DNA of 64,000 bases from Acanthamoeba lenticulata (GCA_002179805.1 NAVB01000073.1:62001-126000); one strand, 5' to 3'; shown: positions 36,521 through 48,274, numbered from the stretch's first letter. A program made the numbers and translations. Notes: generated by a model from the sequence alone, not told the origin.

Positions 36521-38912
36521 CTACTTGATCCGTTTCACCTGGCCCTTCTTGCTGGGCGCCTTCTTCGTTTTGGTGGGCGCCTTCGACTTGCCGGCCTTCG
36601 CTGGCCGCGCGCTCCGTGACTTGCTTCCTCGCTCGGCTGCAGCCTTCTTGCCCGCGGGGGCAGAGCTTGTTGGCGTCTTCTTCTTGCTGTTGGAAGAGGT
36701 CTTCTTGGTCGGTGGCGCTCTGGCTGTCGAATCGCTGCTGAACTCGAACGTGTCCAACGTGCGCTGGAAGTGGGCTGGCACTGCCGCTACGATCCGAAGT
36801 CTTTGGCAGAAGAAGCAGTCCAAAGGGGGGCTGGTGTGAGCTGCTGCTTCGCCGCAAGGGTGAGCACGTCGGTCGGCGTACCGCTGATTGGCTTTGGTCG
36901 GGTGCGGGAGCTCAAGCGAGCGGCAGTGGAGGTGCAGGTTGTCGACTCGCTCAAGCAGCAACTGGATGCCCGGCAGGCCACACATGCGCGTTAGGCCTCG
37001 GGTGATGTGGGGAGGGCGCGACAGACCACGCGGGAACGCACCTCGAATTTTTCAAAGGCCTCGCGCGAGCCGTACTTGTCGTCGCCGAGGATGGGCGCCT
37101 GCAGCACCTGCGCGCAGTGGACGCGCAGCTGGTGCTTCCGCCCGGTCCACGGCGACAACTCGACAAACGAAACCTGATTCGTGGCCTCGCTCCGCGTCTC
37201 GTAGCGCGTGATCGCCATCTTGGCGCCCTCCTCTGCGAATCCGTCCGTACACACGTGTGAGGCCAACAGCCGCACAAGGCGGGTGTGGACATCATGAGTG
37301 GCGGCCCGCACCTTTCATGTCCTGCGCGACGGCCATGCCTTGGCCCAGCTCCTTGAGGGGCACGGCGAGTCTGCCCGCGCGCGGATTGGGCACGCCGGCA
37401 AGAACGGCCCAGTACTGCTTGTTCACCTGTGTAGGAGCCGGCGTCACATGGCATGTAAGTGAACCACCGGTGGTGCTTCTCCCCTCCTCCCCTTTCCAAG
37501 CCAGAGACGCACCTGCTTCTGCTTGAAGAGCGAAGTGAAGTGGGCGGCGTCGGCACGCGATCGGCCCATAATAAGCACACCGCTGCATTCCTACGCAGCC
37601 AAGTGGGGTCAGTTCCAACAGTGGGTAGTTGGTCTGCGAAGGACGCCACGAGAGACAACACGAACCTTGTCCAGCCGGTGCACGAGTCGAGGCACCTCGT
37701 CCTTGTCGAAGCGGAGGGCCGGCAGGAACTTGCCCAGGTGGTTATCGCCCACGTCCGACCCACCTGGCGCGTAGCCCACAGCGACGTGAGCTCGCGTCGT
37801 ACGACACCACCGGGGCTGCCGCAGGAGGGAGGCGCGCGCGTGCGCGGGACGTACCCTGCACGGGGAGGCCGGCCGGCTTGTTGAGCGCGATCAGGCGGCT
37901 GTCGCGGTAGATCACCCAGCTCTGGGCCAGGCGGGTGTCGGCCTCTGATTTGGGAGCTGCGCGGTCAGCGCGACTGATGCGACGACGATGGGGCTCGCGT
38001 GCGACGTACCGGAGAGCGGCGGGAGCTCGCGCTTGGGCCGGGCTTGCGCGTGCTCGAGCTGAAGGCTCTCGAGGTAGGCCGGGTAGGTGACCACGTCCCC
38101 CACCTGCAGGAGGCGTTTCCCCTCCAGCTTGGTGTTGGTGCTGCTGCGTTTGCTGTTGGGGAGTTCTTGTCGCTCTGCTTCACCTGTGTTGGCGTTCACG
38201 CGGATCTGATCGCCGTTGTGGAGATGGTCAGTCGTGGAGTCGAGTGTTACTTCTAAAGCAAACGAACAAGTACCAGGCGCTTACGGATGAGCTTCTGGAA
38301 GAGCGAGTTGGGGAGGTGCGGCAGCTGCAGCTTCAGCCAGCGATCGAGCCGCATGTCGGCGTCGCCAGGAGGCACAACTCGCCTGCGGTTGCGATCGGTC
38401 GTGCTCTTCTTGCTCTTTGCCTCTGCATCGTCCAGCGTGCGGTCAACTTGAGCATCTTCTTCGGCTTCTTCGCTCAGATCGGCATCGTCCTGCCCAGTGC
38501 TGCCCTCCTCGCCGAAGAGCTCTTCGTCTTCTTCGTCGACGGCCAGGTGAGGTTCCAGCTGGCCGATGTTGCCCTCAGCCAGGACGCCCTTTTTGTTGAT
38601 GTCCTTCCGCTTGCTGTTGAGCAAGCGTTGCCTCCTTTGCTCCACCGTCAGCAACCGATCAGGAACGGAGAGTTCGTCATCTTCATCGTTGTCATCTTGT
38701 GCGAGCAATGGCCGGACCGGAGAGGGTTCAGTTGGTTTACGAGCAAACAGGGGCCTTGATGCACAGGTAGCGATCGAACGGGCGGATGGGCAATGCAAAG
38801 AAACAAAGAGCGAAATGGAGCGGATGGATGGGCGAGCTGGCCCAAACGGTGAGGCACACACAAAGCCCACCCGGGCACACGAAATGGCAGCGAACGGCGC
38901 TTGTCGTCGCAT
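36521..38912 (-). CDS. RluA-family pseudouridine synthase, RPUSD4/mitochondrial type
   Basis: The start at 38912 gives MRRQAPFAAISCARVGF, a basic amphipathic leader suggesting mitochondrial import. An acidic linker follows, then an S4 RNA-binding domain (MRLDRWLKLQLPHLPN, SLFQKLIRK). The catalytic domain includes VIYRDSRLIALNKPAGLPVQG, LVHRLDK plus ECSGVLIMGRS (the catalytic Asp is in HRLD), NKQYWAVLAGVP and GRKHQLRVHCAQVLQAPILGDDKYG. After an intron with a clear GCCTAAC branch site, LLLERVDNLHLHCRSLEL follows. The last 90 residues are Lys/Ala/Ser-rich (KKAPSKKGQVKRIK). The enzyme isomerises uridine in rRNA or mRNA, as in the RPUSD family. The family is firm; the subtype and location are inferred. 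Confidence 0.87.
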
Positions 38913-39155
38913 CCAAGCGCTTGTGAGATGATGAGCAGCGACCTCAAGAGATGGAGCTCGAAAAGGGTGGAATTCCAGGATGTTTTCCTTCGTGCACTGC
39001 TGACGTCAGTGCAACAACGAAAGGCAGTTCGCCAACTGCGCACACAAGCAAGAGAGCACACAACCACCAAAGACCTCAAGAAGAAACACAAAGATGGTTT
39101 GTTCCCGCACCATGGGCTGGTGTGCAACTCCAACACCAGCCACTAATCTGCCTGC

Positions 39156-40637
39156 ATGGTGCGCCCATCTGTGCAGAATTTCTGGAATCTCACAGGCCTG
39201 CCGCAAGGAATGTTCCCGCAGATACCCATGCGGTTTGAGGCCACGTACCGCTGCTACTCTGTGGCCATGATGAACAAAGAACATCTTGAGAACGGAGGCA
39301 AGAGTACGTAGTGTCTTCCCTCTTGATTGCTTTTCATCGCCTGACCGACTCAACTTGCAGTCATCTTGCCGCCGTCTGCCCTTGACACTCTGGGTACGGG
39401 CTTGATCTTTCGTTCCCGCTGCGCTAGCCTGAGAAACTGACACAAGCATCACCGACCTCACGCACAGCACGGTTGAACATCGAGTACCCCATGCTGTTTG
39501 AGTTGACTGGCGCACAGAGACGTGTCACGCACTGCGGTGTGCTTGAGTTCGTCGCGGATGAAGGTCTTTGCTACCTTCCGCACTGGGTAAGCCCGCACAG
39601 ACCAACTTGCGTGAGGCGGATGCACGCTTACAAGGCTATACGTGGCCACCACAGATGATGCAGCAGCTGCTCCTCACCGAGGGTCAGATGGTGCACGTGC
39701 GCAGTGCTACCCTCCCCAAGGGCACCTACACGAAGCTCCAACCCGTCGATGAGGCCTTCCTCGACCTTACCAACCCCAAGGCTGTGTACGTTCTCAACAC
39801 AGCAAAGCGTACAGGGCACGTGCCTATTGTTTTTTCTCTTCTTTGTCTTTGTGCAGTTTGGAGAATGCGCTGCGGAACTGGTCGGCTCTCACCACCGGCG
39901 ACGTGATCATCATTAACTACAACAAAAAGAACTACGAGATCAACGTGCTCGAAGTGAAGCCCGACACTCCCTCGCACGCCATTTCCATCGTTGAAGCTGA
40001 CGTCATGGTCGACTTTGCGCCCACCAGCGAGCAGCTGAAGAAGGGTACACACACCAGAGGCTCTCCTTCGTCCCTTGATGGTCCAAGTTGTTGATGAGAT
40101 TGCACTGCTGAACGCGCCAAACATTTTCTAGCCGAGGACGCGCGCCGTCAGCAGTTGGAAAAGGCGGCAGTCAGCTCCATCAAGGGCAAGGGCAAGGCCG
40201 AAGAGACCAAGGCCGCGGCTTCGGCTGAGGCCAAGACAGAGCCGGCGCCTGAGGTCAAGCCTGCCTTCCCTGGCTCCGGCTTCCGACTGAACGGCAAGCC
40301 TGTGTCATCAGGCCCAGCAAGCTCATCGTCCTCTTCTTCTTCGTCCTCGTCATCTTCTATGGCCAAGACCCCGAAATCGTCCTCCTCTTCATCGTCGTCC
40401 TCGTCGTCCTCGTCATCTTCATCAGCGGCACCCAAACCAAGCGAGGCCGCGCCGCGAAAGCCGGGCGGGCTGGTCTTTGGTGCCGGGAACACCAGTGCCC
40501 GGTCGAACGCTCCGGCGGCCAGCAAGACCGACGCCGGCAGCAGCACCAAGAAGAAGGAAGAAGAGAAGAAGCCCGAGGAGGACCAGAAGAAGAAGTTTGT
40601 GCCCTTCTCCGGCTCGGGCTACTCCCTCCGAGGCTAA
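39156..40637 (+). CDS. UFD1: UFD1, ubiquitin-fusion degradation protein 1
   Basis: UFD1 pairs with NPL4 as a cofactor of the CDC48/p97 ATPase and handles ubiquitinated substrates, including ER-associated degradation. The UT3 domain reads [93 protein letters not shown] and [11 protein letters not shown], all in the usual order. The C-terminal region carries [11 protein letters not shown] and [13 protein letters not shown], two SHP-like p97-binding motifs (F-x-G-x-G-x-x-L). Two serine runs lie between them (40318-40435). The ATG at 39156 is the simplest start, but the sequence before AATTTCTGG looks like a splice acceptor, so an upstream first exon is possible. Confidence 0.9.
40318..40435 (+). 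repeat. Serine-codon (TCC/TCG/TCT) runs within UFD1
   Basis: Two stretches encode about 13 and 16 consecutive serines, separated by MAKTPK. They form a flexible linker between the two p97-binding motifs. Confidence 0.85.
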
Positions 40638-40884
40638 AGCGAGGCCTCTTCGACTTCACCTCCTCTCTTCTCGATTCTACCTGGCCTCTTCTTCTTCTTC
40701 TTCCCCATCATCTCGCGTGCTTCCTCCTCCTTCCACACAGCGTCGTCATGAAGGTGGCTGAACCGACATGTACAGAACGTCATCAGGCTCTTGTTTTTAA
40801 CCTTTTGCAACAACAAACATCATCGTCCGTCTTTTGCGGCCGTGTAGCGGGAGGAGACGAGCCAGAGGAGTGGCCGGTCCTTCT

Positions 40885-41597
40885 CTAGGAACCATCCTTG
40901 CGAGTCCAGAAGAAGGGATCGTGCTTGAACTTGGTGTTGAACTTCTCGTACCACATGTCGAGCACCTTGGTGGGGATGAGGAGCAGTTCGTTGCGTGCGT
41001 CGGTCTGCTTGTTGAAGCTCTCCATGAATCGGAACAGGTCGTCAGCGATGAACTTGGCAAACAGTCGGTACTCTTCGTCCTGTGGTGGCACAGGGCTGAC
41101 CTTCTTCACGATTTCCGTCGATGGCTCCAGCATGATGCCTGGGCCACAAGCAAAAGTGTGAGCCGCGGCGACAGCACACAAGCAAGAAAGAGCCAGCTTT
41201 ACCCAATTGAGCCTGAAAAGGCTGAGTGACAAAGGATGGAGGCCAGCGCACTTGGAGGATGGTGGAGGGCAAGTTGTTGGAGACTGCACCCAAGTAAATC
41301 CACTCCTGGTAGGGTGGTGGGCTTATATAGAGGGTCAGCCCGAAAGACGGGTCTTGTATGGGCTGTGTGAGGAACACTGTAAGCTGCACCGCCAGGTGAG
41401 CACGTGAGTGAGCGCCAGCCACTGTAGGTCCTGAAGAATAATACGACGGATCCGAGGAAGGGTACCTGCCGCACAGTGTGAGCCTCGGGGATGGGGACTG
41501 TCCACCGCCCAGGGCTGATTGTCTGGGCACCACTAGCGACGGGCCGCCCCGGCACGACGATGCCGAACGGGGCTTGTTGCTGAGCAGGGTCTTGCAT
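40885..41597 (-). CDS. Hikeshi/OPI10-like HSP70 nuclear import carrier
   Basis: The protein starts MQDPAQQQAPFGIVVPGRPV. After splicing it has WTVPIPEAHTV, LAVQLTVFLTQPIQDPSFGL, PYQEWIYLGAVSNNLPS and ILQVRWP, which match the N-domain of Hikeshi (FG-nucleoporin-binding beta sandwich). The C-domain includes FAKFIADDLFRFMESF, LLLIPTKVLDMWYEKF and FKHDPFFWTRKDGS, like the family's IP-VV-KWYE-F and NPLFWK end. Hikeshi carries ATP-bound HSP70 into the nucleus under heat stress. Two or three introns. About 190-200 residues, normal length. The stop is TAG at 40885. Confidence 0.85.
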
Positions 41598-41678
41598 GAT
41601 CTATCTCTGCTGTGTGCTGTCGGCCACCAATACTTTTGTTTATTCATTTCCTTCCGCGTTAGCGAAGAAGACCTGAAA

Positions 41679-41774
41679 ATGCAACAAAAAATGTTGGAAA
41701 CTCAGGAATTCCAAGAACTCTACAGATCACCTTCGCCACGTCGCATGATGAGCATTAGCGCTACCCACTCCTGA
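41679..41774 (+). other. 31-codon upstream ORF before the rhomboid gene
   Basis: A small ORF starting MQQKMLETQEFQELYRSPSP ends with TGA 16 nt before the rhomboid ATG. It has a protein-like composition with an SPSPRR motif. It could be a translated leader ORF or a leftover coding exon. Confidence 0.35.
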
Positions 41775-41790
41775 ACAAGCTTCAAGACAC

Positions 41791-42954
41791 ATGTACAGAC
41801 AGCGAAGCGGAGGGAATAATGTGGGCCTCATCTTGCTCGCGTTGCAAGTTGCAAGGATCGGATTGGACAACATTCCTCCGGTCACGCTGATTGTCGGAGG
41901 CATCAACGTGCTTCTGCACTACTTTGACACCAAGCTGTCCATCTATGACGTGTGCATCGGAGCTGGCATGGTGTGGCAGCAACTGGATCTGCAGCGATTA
42001 CTGCTGGCGTCTTTCTTCCACGTGGATGACATGCATCTTTACTACAACATGGTCTCCTTCTTGTGGAAGGGTCGAGACCTAGAACCGCGACTCGGCCCCA
42101 GGGTACCTATCTGAGTCTTTCCTCCTGTCTGTGCTCGCACTCATTCTCCCGCTTCCACAGAGGTTTGCCACGTTGATTGTCTTGTTCGCCGTGGTCTCCA
42201 ACGTTTTGATGGTGGTGGGCAGCGTGTTTCTGGCGCGATACGCCGACATGCCTGGTACGTGTCCCACCCACAGCGCTTCGCAACTTGTGTTTACGCGTCA
42301 CCTTCCCGGCAGGCCCTTACAACTCGTGCGCTGTGGGCTTCTCGGCGGTTCTTTTCGCGCTCAAGGTGGTCAGTACGTACTACTCGACGTCCCCTTATTC
42401 CCAGGTTCGTGCCCTCTCTTGTTCATGGAGCCGATGCTGGCCACCACAGCCTGTTTTTTTTGACTGTTGATTCCTGCCATGGCGGTACAGGTCATGGGGT
42501 TCGTCGTGCCAACACAGTACCTCCACTGGGTTGAGCTGGTGCTCATTCATCTGCTCGTCCCGCGCTCGTCCTTTTTCGGGCACCTGTGCGGCATTCTTGC
42601 CGGTCTCCTCTACGTCAGGGTACGCACACTTCATCAAGGCCGTGCCTTGCCCGCGTCTTAGCGCAGGCTGACGTGCAATCTCACCAGGGCGCCTTCCGGC
42701 CTGTTTTGGAGCTCATCGACTTTGTGTTCGACTCCTTCCTTCGCGGGCCTTCTTCCTCGCCAAGGGGCGGCGGTTCCGGTGGCGGCCGCACTCTGCGCGA
42801 CGGCGTGATCTACACGGACAGTTATGCCGCTGCTGCTGCGCCACCATCTGATCGCGCCTACGGGCGGCCGCCCACGAACGTCTCCTACCCCTCGCCTCAC
42901 ACGTCGGTCGGCAACGGAGGCACCTTTGCTGGACGAGGCTATCGGCTTTCCTGA
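41791..42954 (+). CDS. Rhomboid intramembrane serine protease (RHBDD1-like)
   Basis: The start MYRQRSGGNNVGLILLALQV leads into six predicted membrane helices across about six exons. Typical rhomboid features appear: QQLDLQRLLLASFFHVDDMHLYYNM, FLWKGRDLEPRLGP, the catalytic serine in AVGFSAVLFALK (GxSx) and the catalytic histidine in FFGHLCGILAGLLY. The order and the missing extra N-terminal domain resemble RHBDD1/RHBDL4, an ER protease acting on membrane substrates. The C-terminal tail is Gly/Ser/Pro-rich (RGGGSGGGRT, TFAGRGYRLS); the final GRGYRLS resembles a p97-binding SHP-like end. This is interesting since UFD1 is close by, but the link is only inferred. Confidence 0.87.
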
Positions 42955-43150
42955 TCAGCCTCGCTCCTCCTGTACAGCGTCGCACGCTCCTCTCTCGAGA
43001 GCTCTATCGCCGGAGAAAAGTAGGAGGAGTTGTGCGTGACGGGGATAATAAAGTGCAATAAAATAGGCCAACCCGCTTTATCTCTCTTTCCCAGTGCCTC
43101 TTTCTCTCCCGCTTCTTTGTTATTGCCCCAGCTGCCCCTGAACGAAGAAG

Positions 43151-44964
43151 ATGAGGTGCTTGTTCGCGGCTCTAGTCGTTCTCGGGGTGTACCTGGCTTT
43201 TGCCAGCGCCTCGTTCGCGCCCGTGGCGGACTCAGACTGCAGCGGACAGCCGAACAACTCCCCCATCTTCCTGGATGCCCCTGAGGTACGACTGTCCGGT
43301 GTCCTTTCTCTTCTTCTTCTTCTTCTTTTGAGTTTTGTCGTCTCTTGAGGCCAACACCCTCCCCCCTCTTGTTCTCCGGCAGTTTGTCAAGTCCGTGCCC
43401 AACGGCAAGCTCTACATCCAACGCAACGTGACTCCGCCCATCTACATCGTCCATCTTTATGGCACCGCCTACGAGATGGGTTACGCTCAGGGTCAGTTGT
43501 TCAAGGAGATCGGACCCAAGTTCTGGCCTTCGGTAACACTTCCCGTCCCTTGTTGCCCTTCACTTTTTGGTTTTGTCGGGGGGGGGGCTGTGCTGAACGC
43601 GCACGCCACCATGTCTACAACAGATCCTCGACTACATCTACACGAAGGTGGAGCAGGAGCTTTCTATGTTCCCCGATTGGTTGTCGAAGCTCATCGCCGA
43701 GTCAGGCGTCGATGCTGCTCTCGATCGTGCGTTCCCGCAACCGCTGCTCTCTGCTGCTGAGGCCTGAAAGACTGACCGGTGGCCATAATAGTGACTGGCT
43801 ACATGACGGAGGCCTACACGCCCAAGAGGTTCTTTGACGAGATCCGCGGTATCGCCGATGGCTCTGGCGTCGACTACACGACCCTCTACCGCATCCACAT
43901 GTTCCCCGAGGTACTGCTTCGAACGCAGCCCTGGAGAGACTGACCGGTCCAATCACACCTGCTGACATGATGACCTCACCTCTGCTTCGTGTGGGGTGAC
44001 AGCTGATCCAAGCGGCCTGCAGCATGTTTGGCGCCTGGGGCAAGTCGATTGCCAACACCAACGGCACTCTCTACCAGCTGCGCGCTCTGGACTGGAGCAC
44101 GGACGGTCCCTTCCAGCAGATGCCCGCCGTGTTGGTGTACCACCCCAACCCTGGTGACGGCCACGCCTTCGCCAGTTTCGGGTGGGCCGGCTTCATCGGC
44201 ACCATCTCTGGTTACTCGTCGGCCCACATGGGCGTGTGCGAGAAGGTCTGGGCCGGCTTCAACGGCACCCTGAGCCGCATTGGCGTGCCGTGGCACTTCC
44301 TCCTCCGCGACATCATGCAGTACGACTCGGACATCGATGACGCCATCATGCGCATGGAGTCCGCACGCAGGACCTGCGCCATCTTCGTCGGCCTCGGCGA
44401 CTACACCAACACCTTCACCGCCTTTGGCTACACCCACGACAAGCTGGTAATGTCTCTCTCTTTCTCTTTCTCTCTCTCCTTCCCTTGTCTCCTGGGAGGG
44501 CTCGATCGCCTGGAGCTCACCGAGTGTCATGCGTGGTGGTGGTGGTGGTGGTGATCGTCTGCTGCAGCACATCTGGGACTGGCTCAACTACCCCGTGTAC
44601 CCGGCCCACCCCAAGATGGAGGGTCTGGTCTACATCGACAAGCATCCGCAGCCCTCCAAGCACACCTGCTTCTCTTCGCTCCTGCAGCAGCACTACGGCA
44701 GCATCAACCCGCAGAACACCATCAAGTACATCACCTCGCAGGGCGAGACCGGTACGACCGCACCCGATGTTGCAAACAACTTTTGTACGCGCTCAGCTGA
44801 CTTTGAGCTCCACCACAGGTGACATGCAGGTCGCCATCTACGATTACGCGTCGGACCACGTCTACCTGGCGAATGCGGGTCCCGCCCCCCACGCCGTACC
44901 CGCCTACAAGCGTCCCTTCATTCGCCTTGACATGGCCCGTCTCTTCGCCGAGGCGAAGCCGTGA
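43151..44964 (+). CDS. Secreted Ntn-type amidase, C45/acid-ceramidase-like (Dictyostelium DCD1-like)
   Basis: The start MRCLFAALVVLGVYLAFASA is a clear signal peptide, so the protein goes to the secretory path, lysosome or outside. After splicing it reads IVHLYGTAYEMGYAQGQL, FFDEIRGIADGSGVDYTTLY, AACSMFGAWGKSIANTNG, LRALDWSTDGPFQQMP, FASFGWAGFIGTISGYSS and YDYASDHVYLANAG. The ACSMFGAWG block holds the Cys that would become the N-terminal nucleophile after self-cleavage. The RALDW and GW-G-IGT pattern fits the acyltransferase/amidase (C45) and acid-ceramidase-like group. The likely reaction is N-acyl amide hydrolysis; the substrate is unknown. About 400 residues with seven introns, one containing a GTG run at 44532-44553. 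Confidence 0.8.
44532..44553 (+). repeat. GTG trinucleotide tract in intron
   Basis: About seven GTG units lie in the intron before the exon starting around 44569 of the amidase gene. Confidence 0.85.
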
Positions 44965-45063
44965 GCAAGCTTGTCGTTTTCGTTTTGTTCCGATTACGAA
45001 TGAGGAAAAGTGAGAAATTTGAAGAGAAAACAAAAAGACCACAACGCAAGATTACAACACAAG

Positions 45064-45845
45064 ATGCAGACCCGCCCACAGCAGAGGCTAGATGAAGAGG
45101 AGGTTGCGAAACAGCTCCAGAACCTGACGCCCGAGGAGCGGGCTGAGCTGGAAAAAATGAAGAACCAGTGGGAGGCGCTGCAGACGGAGAAGGACAAGTC
45201 CTTCCAGGAGCGTCTGCGCGATTATAAATGGACCGACGAAGAAAAAGAGGCCCTCCGCTACTGCGCCTATCGCGTTGGTCTGGCCAGCGGCACGGGCGTG
45301 ATCTTCTTTGCCACAGTTGGCGACTTGTGGCTGCGGAAGGTCCGCGGCGTTACGCGCCCGCTGCCGCGAGCCCTCTTCTTTGTACCCACTGTGACCATGG
45401 GCGCGCTGACCGGCCTTGGTTTCACGTCGGGCTTATGCATCGAACGATTGAGTCAGCTCAACTCGCCGCTCGGTGCTACCATGCGTGACATGTACGATCT
45501 CTTTTGTGCCTTTTTGGTTTTCTTGGGATGTGTAGTCATCTTGTCGCGGCGACGATGCAGGCTCCGGGCGCGCACCTACATGACGCAGGTCGGACAGGGC
45601 GCCGACCCCAACGCGATGCCCAACTTTGAGAGGGTCGGCAAGCAACCGCCACCCCGGCCCAGGTTCGTACTCTACATGCTCGCAGCGCGAGAATGAAAAA
45701 GGCTGACCCGCCACGCTCACCACACGACCGTCTCGTGTGTGCGTGTGCGACGATCAACAGCGCCCCAATGGGAGCAAGGCCTGCGTGGCAAGATGCCATC
45801 GTAGTGGAGAAGAAGGAGGGCGACTTGCCCGAGCAGAAGAGCTAG
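45064..45845 (+). CDS. Two-pass membrane protein with N-terminal coiled coil, unknown function
   Basis: No family is recognised. The start MQTRPQQRLDEEEVAKQLQN leads to a charged helical region (LTPEERAELEKMKNQWEALQ) likely to form a coiled coil. Two membrane helices follow: ASGTGVIFFATVGDLWL and LFFVPTVTMGALTGLGF. One intron (GTACGATCTC donor, ACGATGCAG acceptor) is needed to leave a hydrophobic but frame-breaking stretch, and a second (GTTCGTAC donor) joins to a last exon ending DLPEQKS and TAG at 45845. Both joins keep phase. The size and topology, with no signal peptide, would fit a mitochondrial or ER membrane protein. Confidence 0.7.
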
Positions 45846-45913
45846 TCCTTGTCGTTACATTCCAACCGCCAAAGAACTTGTCTTCAGAATACATACGTGG
45901 ATACTCGTCGCAC

Positions 45914-48274
45914 TCAGGAGAAGCGGATGTGCGGGTAGTCCTTGGCGAGCTGCAGCGTTTCCTTCCGGAAGAGCGGTCCCTGCGGGGCGAACACATGCAA
46001 GAGGCTGCTTTGCCGCAATCGCACGAGCCTGTCCACGTGGGTGTGCCCGCAACCATTCAGTTAGTGGAGAGGTGCTGGCGTGATGGCAAACTGTAGACGC
46101 ACTTGGCAATCGCTGGTGGCGAGATCTGGTCGCACTTCTTGAGGCCTATGAACTCGAGCAAGTAGCAGCGCGCGAGAACCGCCGCTGTCCTGTCGCCAAC
46201 CGGACAGGCATAGAGCACGAGCTTGTGGAGTGTCGCTGCGCAGAAGAGCGAGATCCACTCCAGAACGCCGTCGTCGACGTTAGGACAGCTCGTCAGGTGG
46301 ATATCGCGCAGACCGTGTCCGCCTGCTGCGCCATTAGAGACACGTCAGAGAAAGGGGGCTTGCCGGCTCGGCCAACGCGGAGACGTACCCATCACACCCA
46401 CGGCAGGGGCCAGACCGGAGAGAAAGTGGTGCATGTGACGGTCGTTGATGTTACTACACGACAGCTGCAGCGACTCCAGCTCGAGACACACCACCGGGGG
46501 CAGTTCGGGCTCTGCTGCAGCCGTTTCCTGTGGTAATGATCGTACAGAGAGAGAGAGAGAGAGAGAAAGAGAACGTGCACATGAGTCGGCAGGACCGGGG
46601 GCGCGAGCGGTACAAGCCGTACTGGAAGAGGCTCGCCAGTGAATCGTGGCCGACTGACTTGAAGAGCGAGTTTGCGCAGATTGGGGAGCTTGGCGACCAG
46701 AAGCCACAGCGCGTTGTTGCTCACTGGGGACAAGTTCAAACTTTCCAACGCAGGGCAGCCTGCGTCCGTCATGCGTTTAGCCACGAAAAGCGCAAGAAGG
46801 TGTAGGGCAGGGTATCAACCGAGAGCAAGGCTCGCGACATCGTCATCCGCGAATGCCATCTCCCCTCCGACTTCGGTGGAAAGCACCATCAGGTAGAGAT
46901 AGCGAATCTGGTTCTCCCGTTCAAAGCACCTGCACAGTCGTGAGATGAGCGCCAAGTAGCACGGGACTTGGGGTGAGGCGCATGCGCTGGAGAGTACTTG
47001 AGCGCGTCAGAGCTGGACAGTGTGGCTGAGAAGTCCTTGAGTCGTGGGCACTGCTGCAGGAGGAATGTGAGCTCTGCTTTGCTCATTGGGGTGGGCGAGT
47101 TGGCCAAACCCAGCGTCCGCAGATCTGCAAATGAACCACGTGAGCTTTGCACAGGAGCGGTGACAGTTGGAGAGGGCGCGCACTAGTGCAGTAGGTAGCG
47201 ATGTGCATGAATGTAGGTCGCGGCAGTGGGCAGTTGTTGAAGTCCAGATGCCGCAGCTTGGCCCCGGCGTTGTGGGCGTTGAGGTGGTGAAAGCACTCGC
47301 CCTGGATCTGCATGGCCAGGCCGATCCGCAGCACCTCGAGGTTGGTGCAGTTATCAATCACCGAGGCAAGCGCTTCGAACCAAGCACACGAAACACAACT
47401 GTCAGTCGCACAGAGAGGGCTCCCAGTCAGCTTGATAGATACCATCGTCCGGGATCAGACTGCAGTCGTTAAGCCACAGCGAGGTGAGAGTGGCGTGAAG
47501 CGGCGCATCCGCAATGGTGTGCACGAGCTCGGCTGTGATGTGCTCCATGCATCCGAAGTTGGTCAGCGACAACTCGCGCAGCTGCGTGCAGGCGGCCACC
47601 AGCCGACGCAGGTTCTGCCCTGATATCGCCGCATTCCTGTTCAGGCGCAGGGTCTGCAAACATCCCAAGCCGGGGAGGCATGTGAGGGTTGCAGCCTGAG
47701 TTTCAAAAACGTTCTAGCGGGTCGCACCGTGAGGCGGGTGGTCACTGAGGGTTCAGCAAAGAAGCGTTCAAGGCCCTCATCTGTAAGGGGCACGGCTGAC
47801 TCAACCTCGAGGCCCTGCAACTCTGGCAGCCCTACTAGCAGAGTGGCCAGCTGCTCGTCCCGCAGGCTGCCCACAACCTGGCCTCCCGAGTAGAGAGTCA
47901 CCTCATGTAACAAGTTTGTGAAATATAAAGCGGAGGCGTACCAGATGGCGCAGAGAGGGACAAGCGAGGACGACCTGTTCGGCCAGCCATGTGGTCAGGG
48001 TAAGTGGCGCCGCACGCACGCCCGAGAGATCGAGAGCAAGGCAATCCACTTGGCCTGATCCGTGTTCGATGGGTCGAAGATGGTGGCGAAGAAGCGGCAC
48101 CAAGTTCCATCGCTCCGCAGAAGCTACGGCGAACAGATTGCGACGGGTCAGGCAGTTCCACAGCGCGTCCCAAACAGACGCCGCAGCACTTGCGCGCTCA
48201 AGGGCAGATGCGTGGTGGCCAAAGTTGCCTGCTACCACTTCGACACATTTACACTCCAATCGAGGCACTGACAT
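45914..48274 (-). CDS. Leucine-rich repeat (RNI/AMN1-like) protein
   Basis: The start MSVPRLECKCVEVVAGNFGH and SVWDALWNCLTRRNLFAVAS form a poorly conserved F-box-like helical opening. Then many irregular leucine-rich repeats follow on separate exons: LPELQGLEVESAVPLTDEGL, LRRLVAACTQLRELSLTNFG, ATLTSLWLNDCSLIPDDG, CTNLEVLRIGL, KLRHLDFNNCPLP, CPALESLNLSPVSNN and LRDIHLTSCPNVDDGVLEW. The repeat length of about 26 residues and the C-x-x-L pattern match the cysteine-type LRRs of SCF F-box proteins. The end is IRFS and TGA at 45914. Probably a ubiquitin-ligase adaptor; the target is unknown. Confidence 0.72.
46546..46566 (+). repeat. GA dinucleotide tract
   Basis: About ten GA units (CT on the coding strand) lie in an intron of the LRR gene and serve as a pyrimidine tract. 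Confidence 0.85.
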
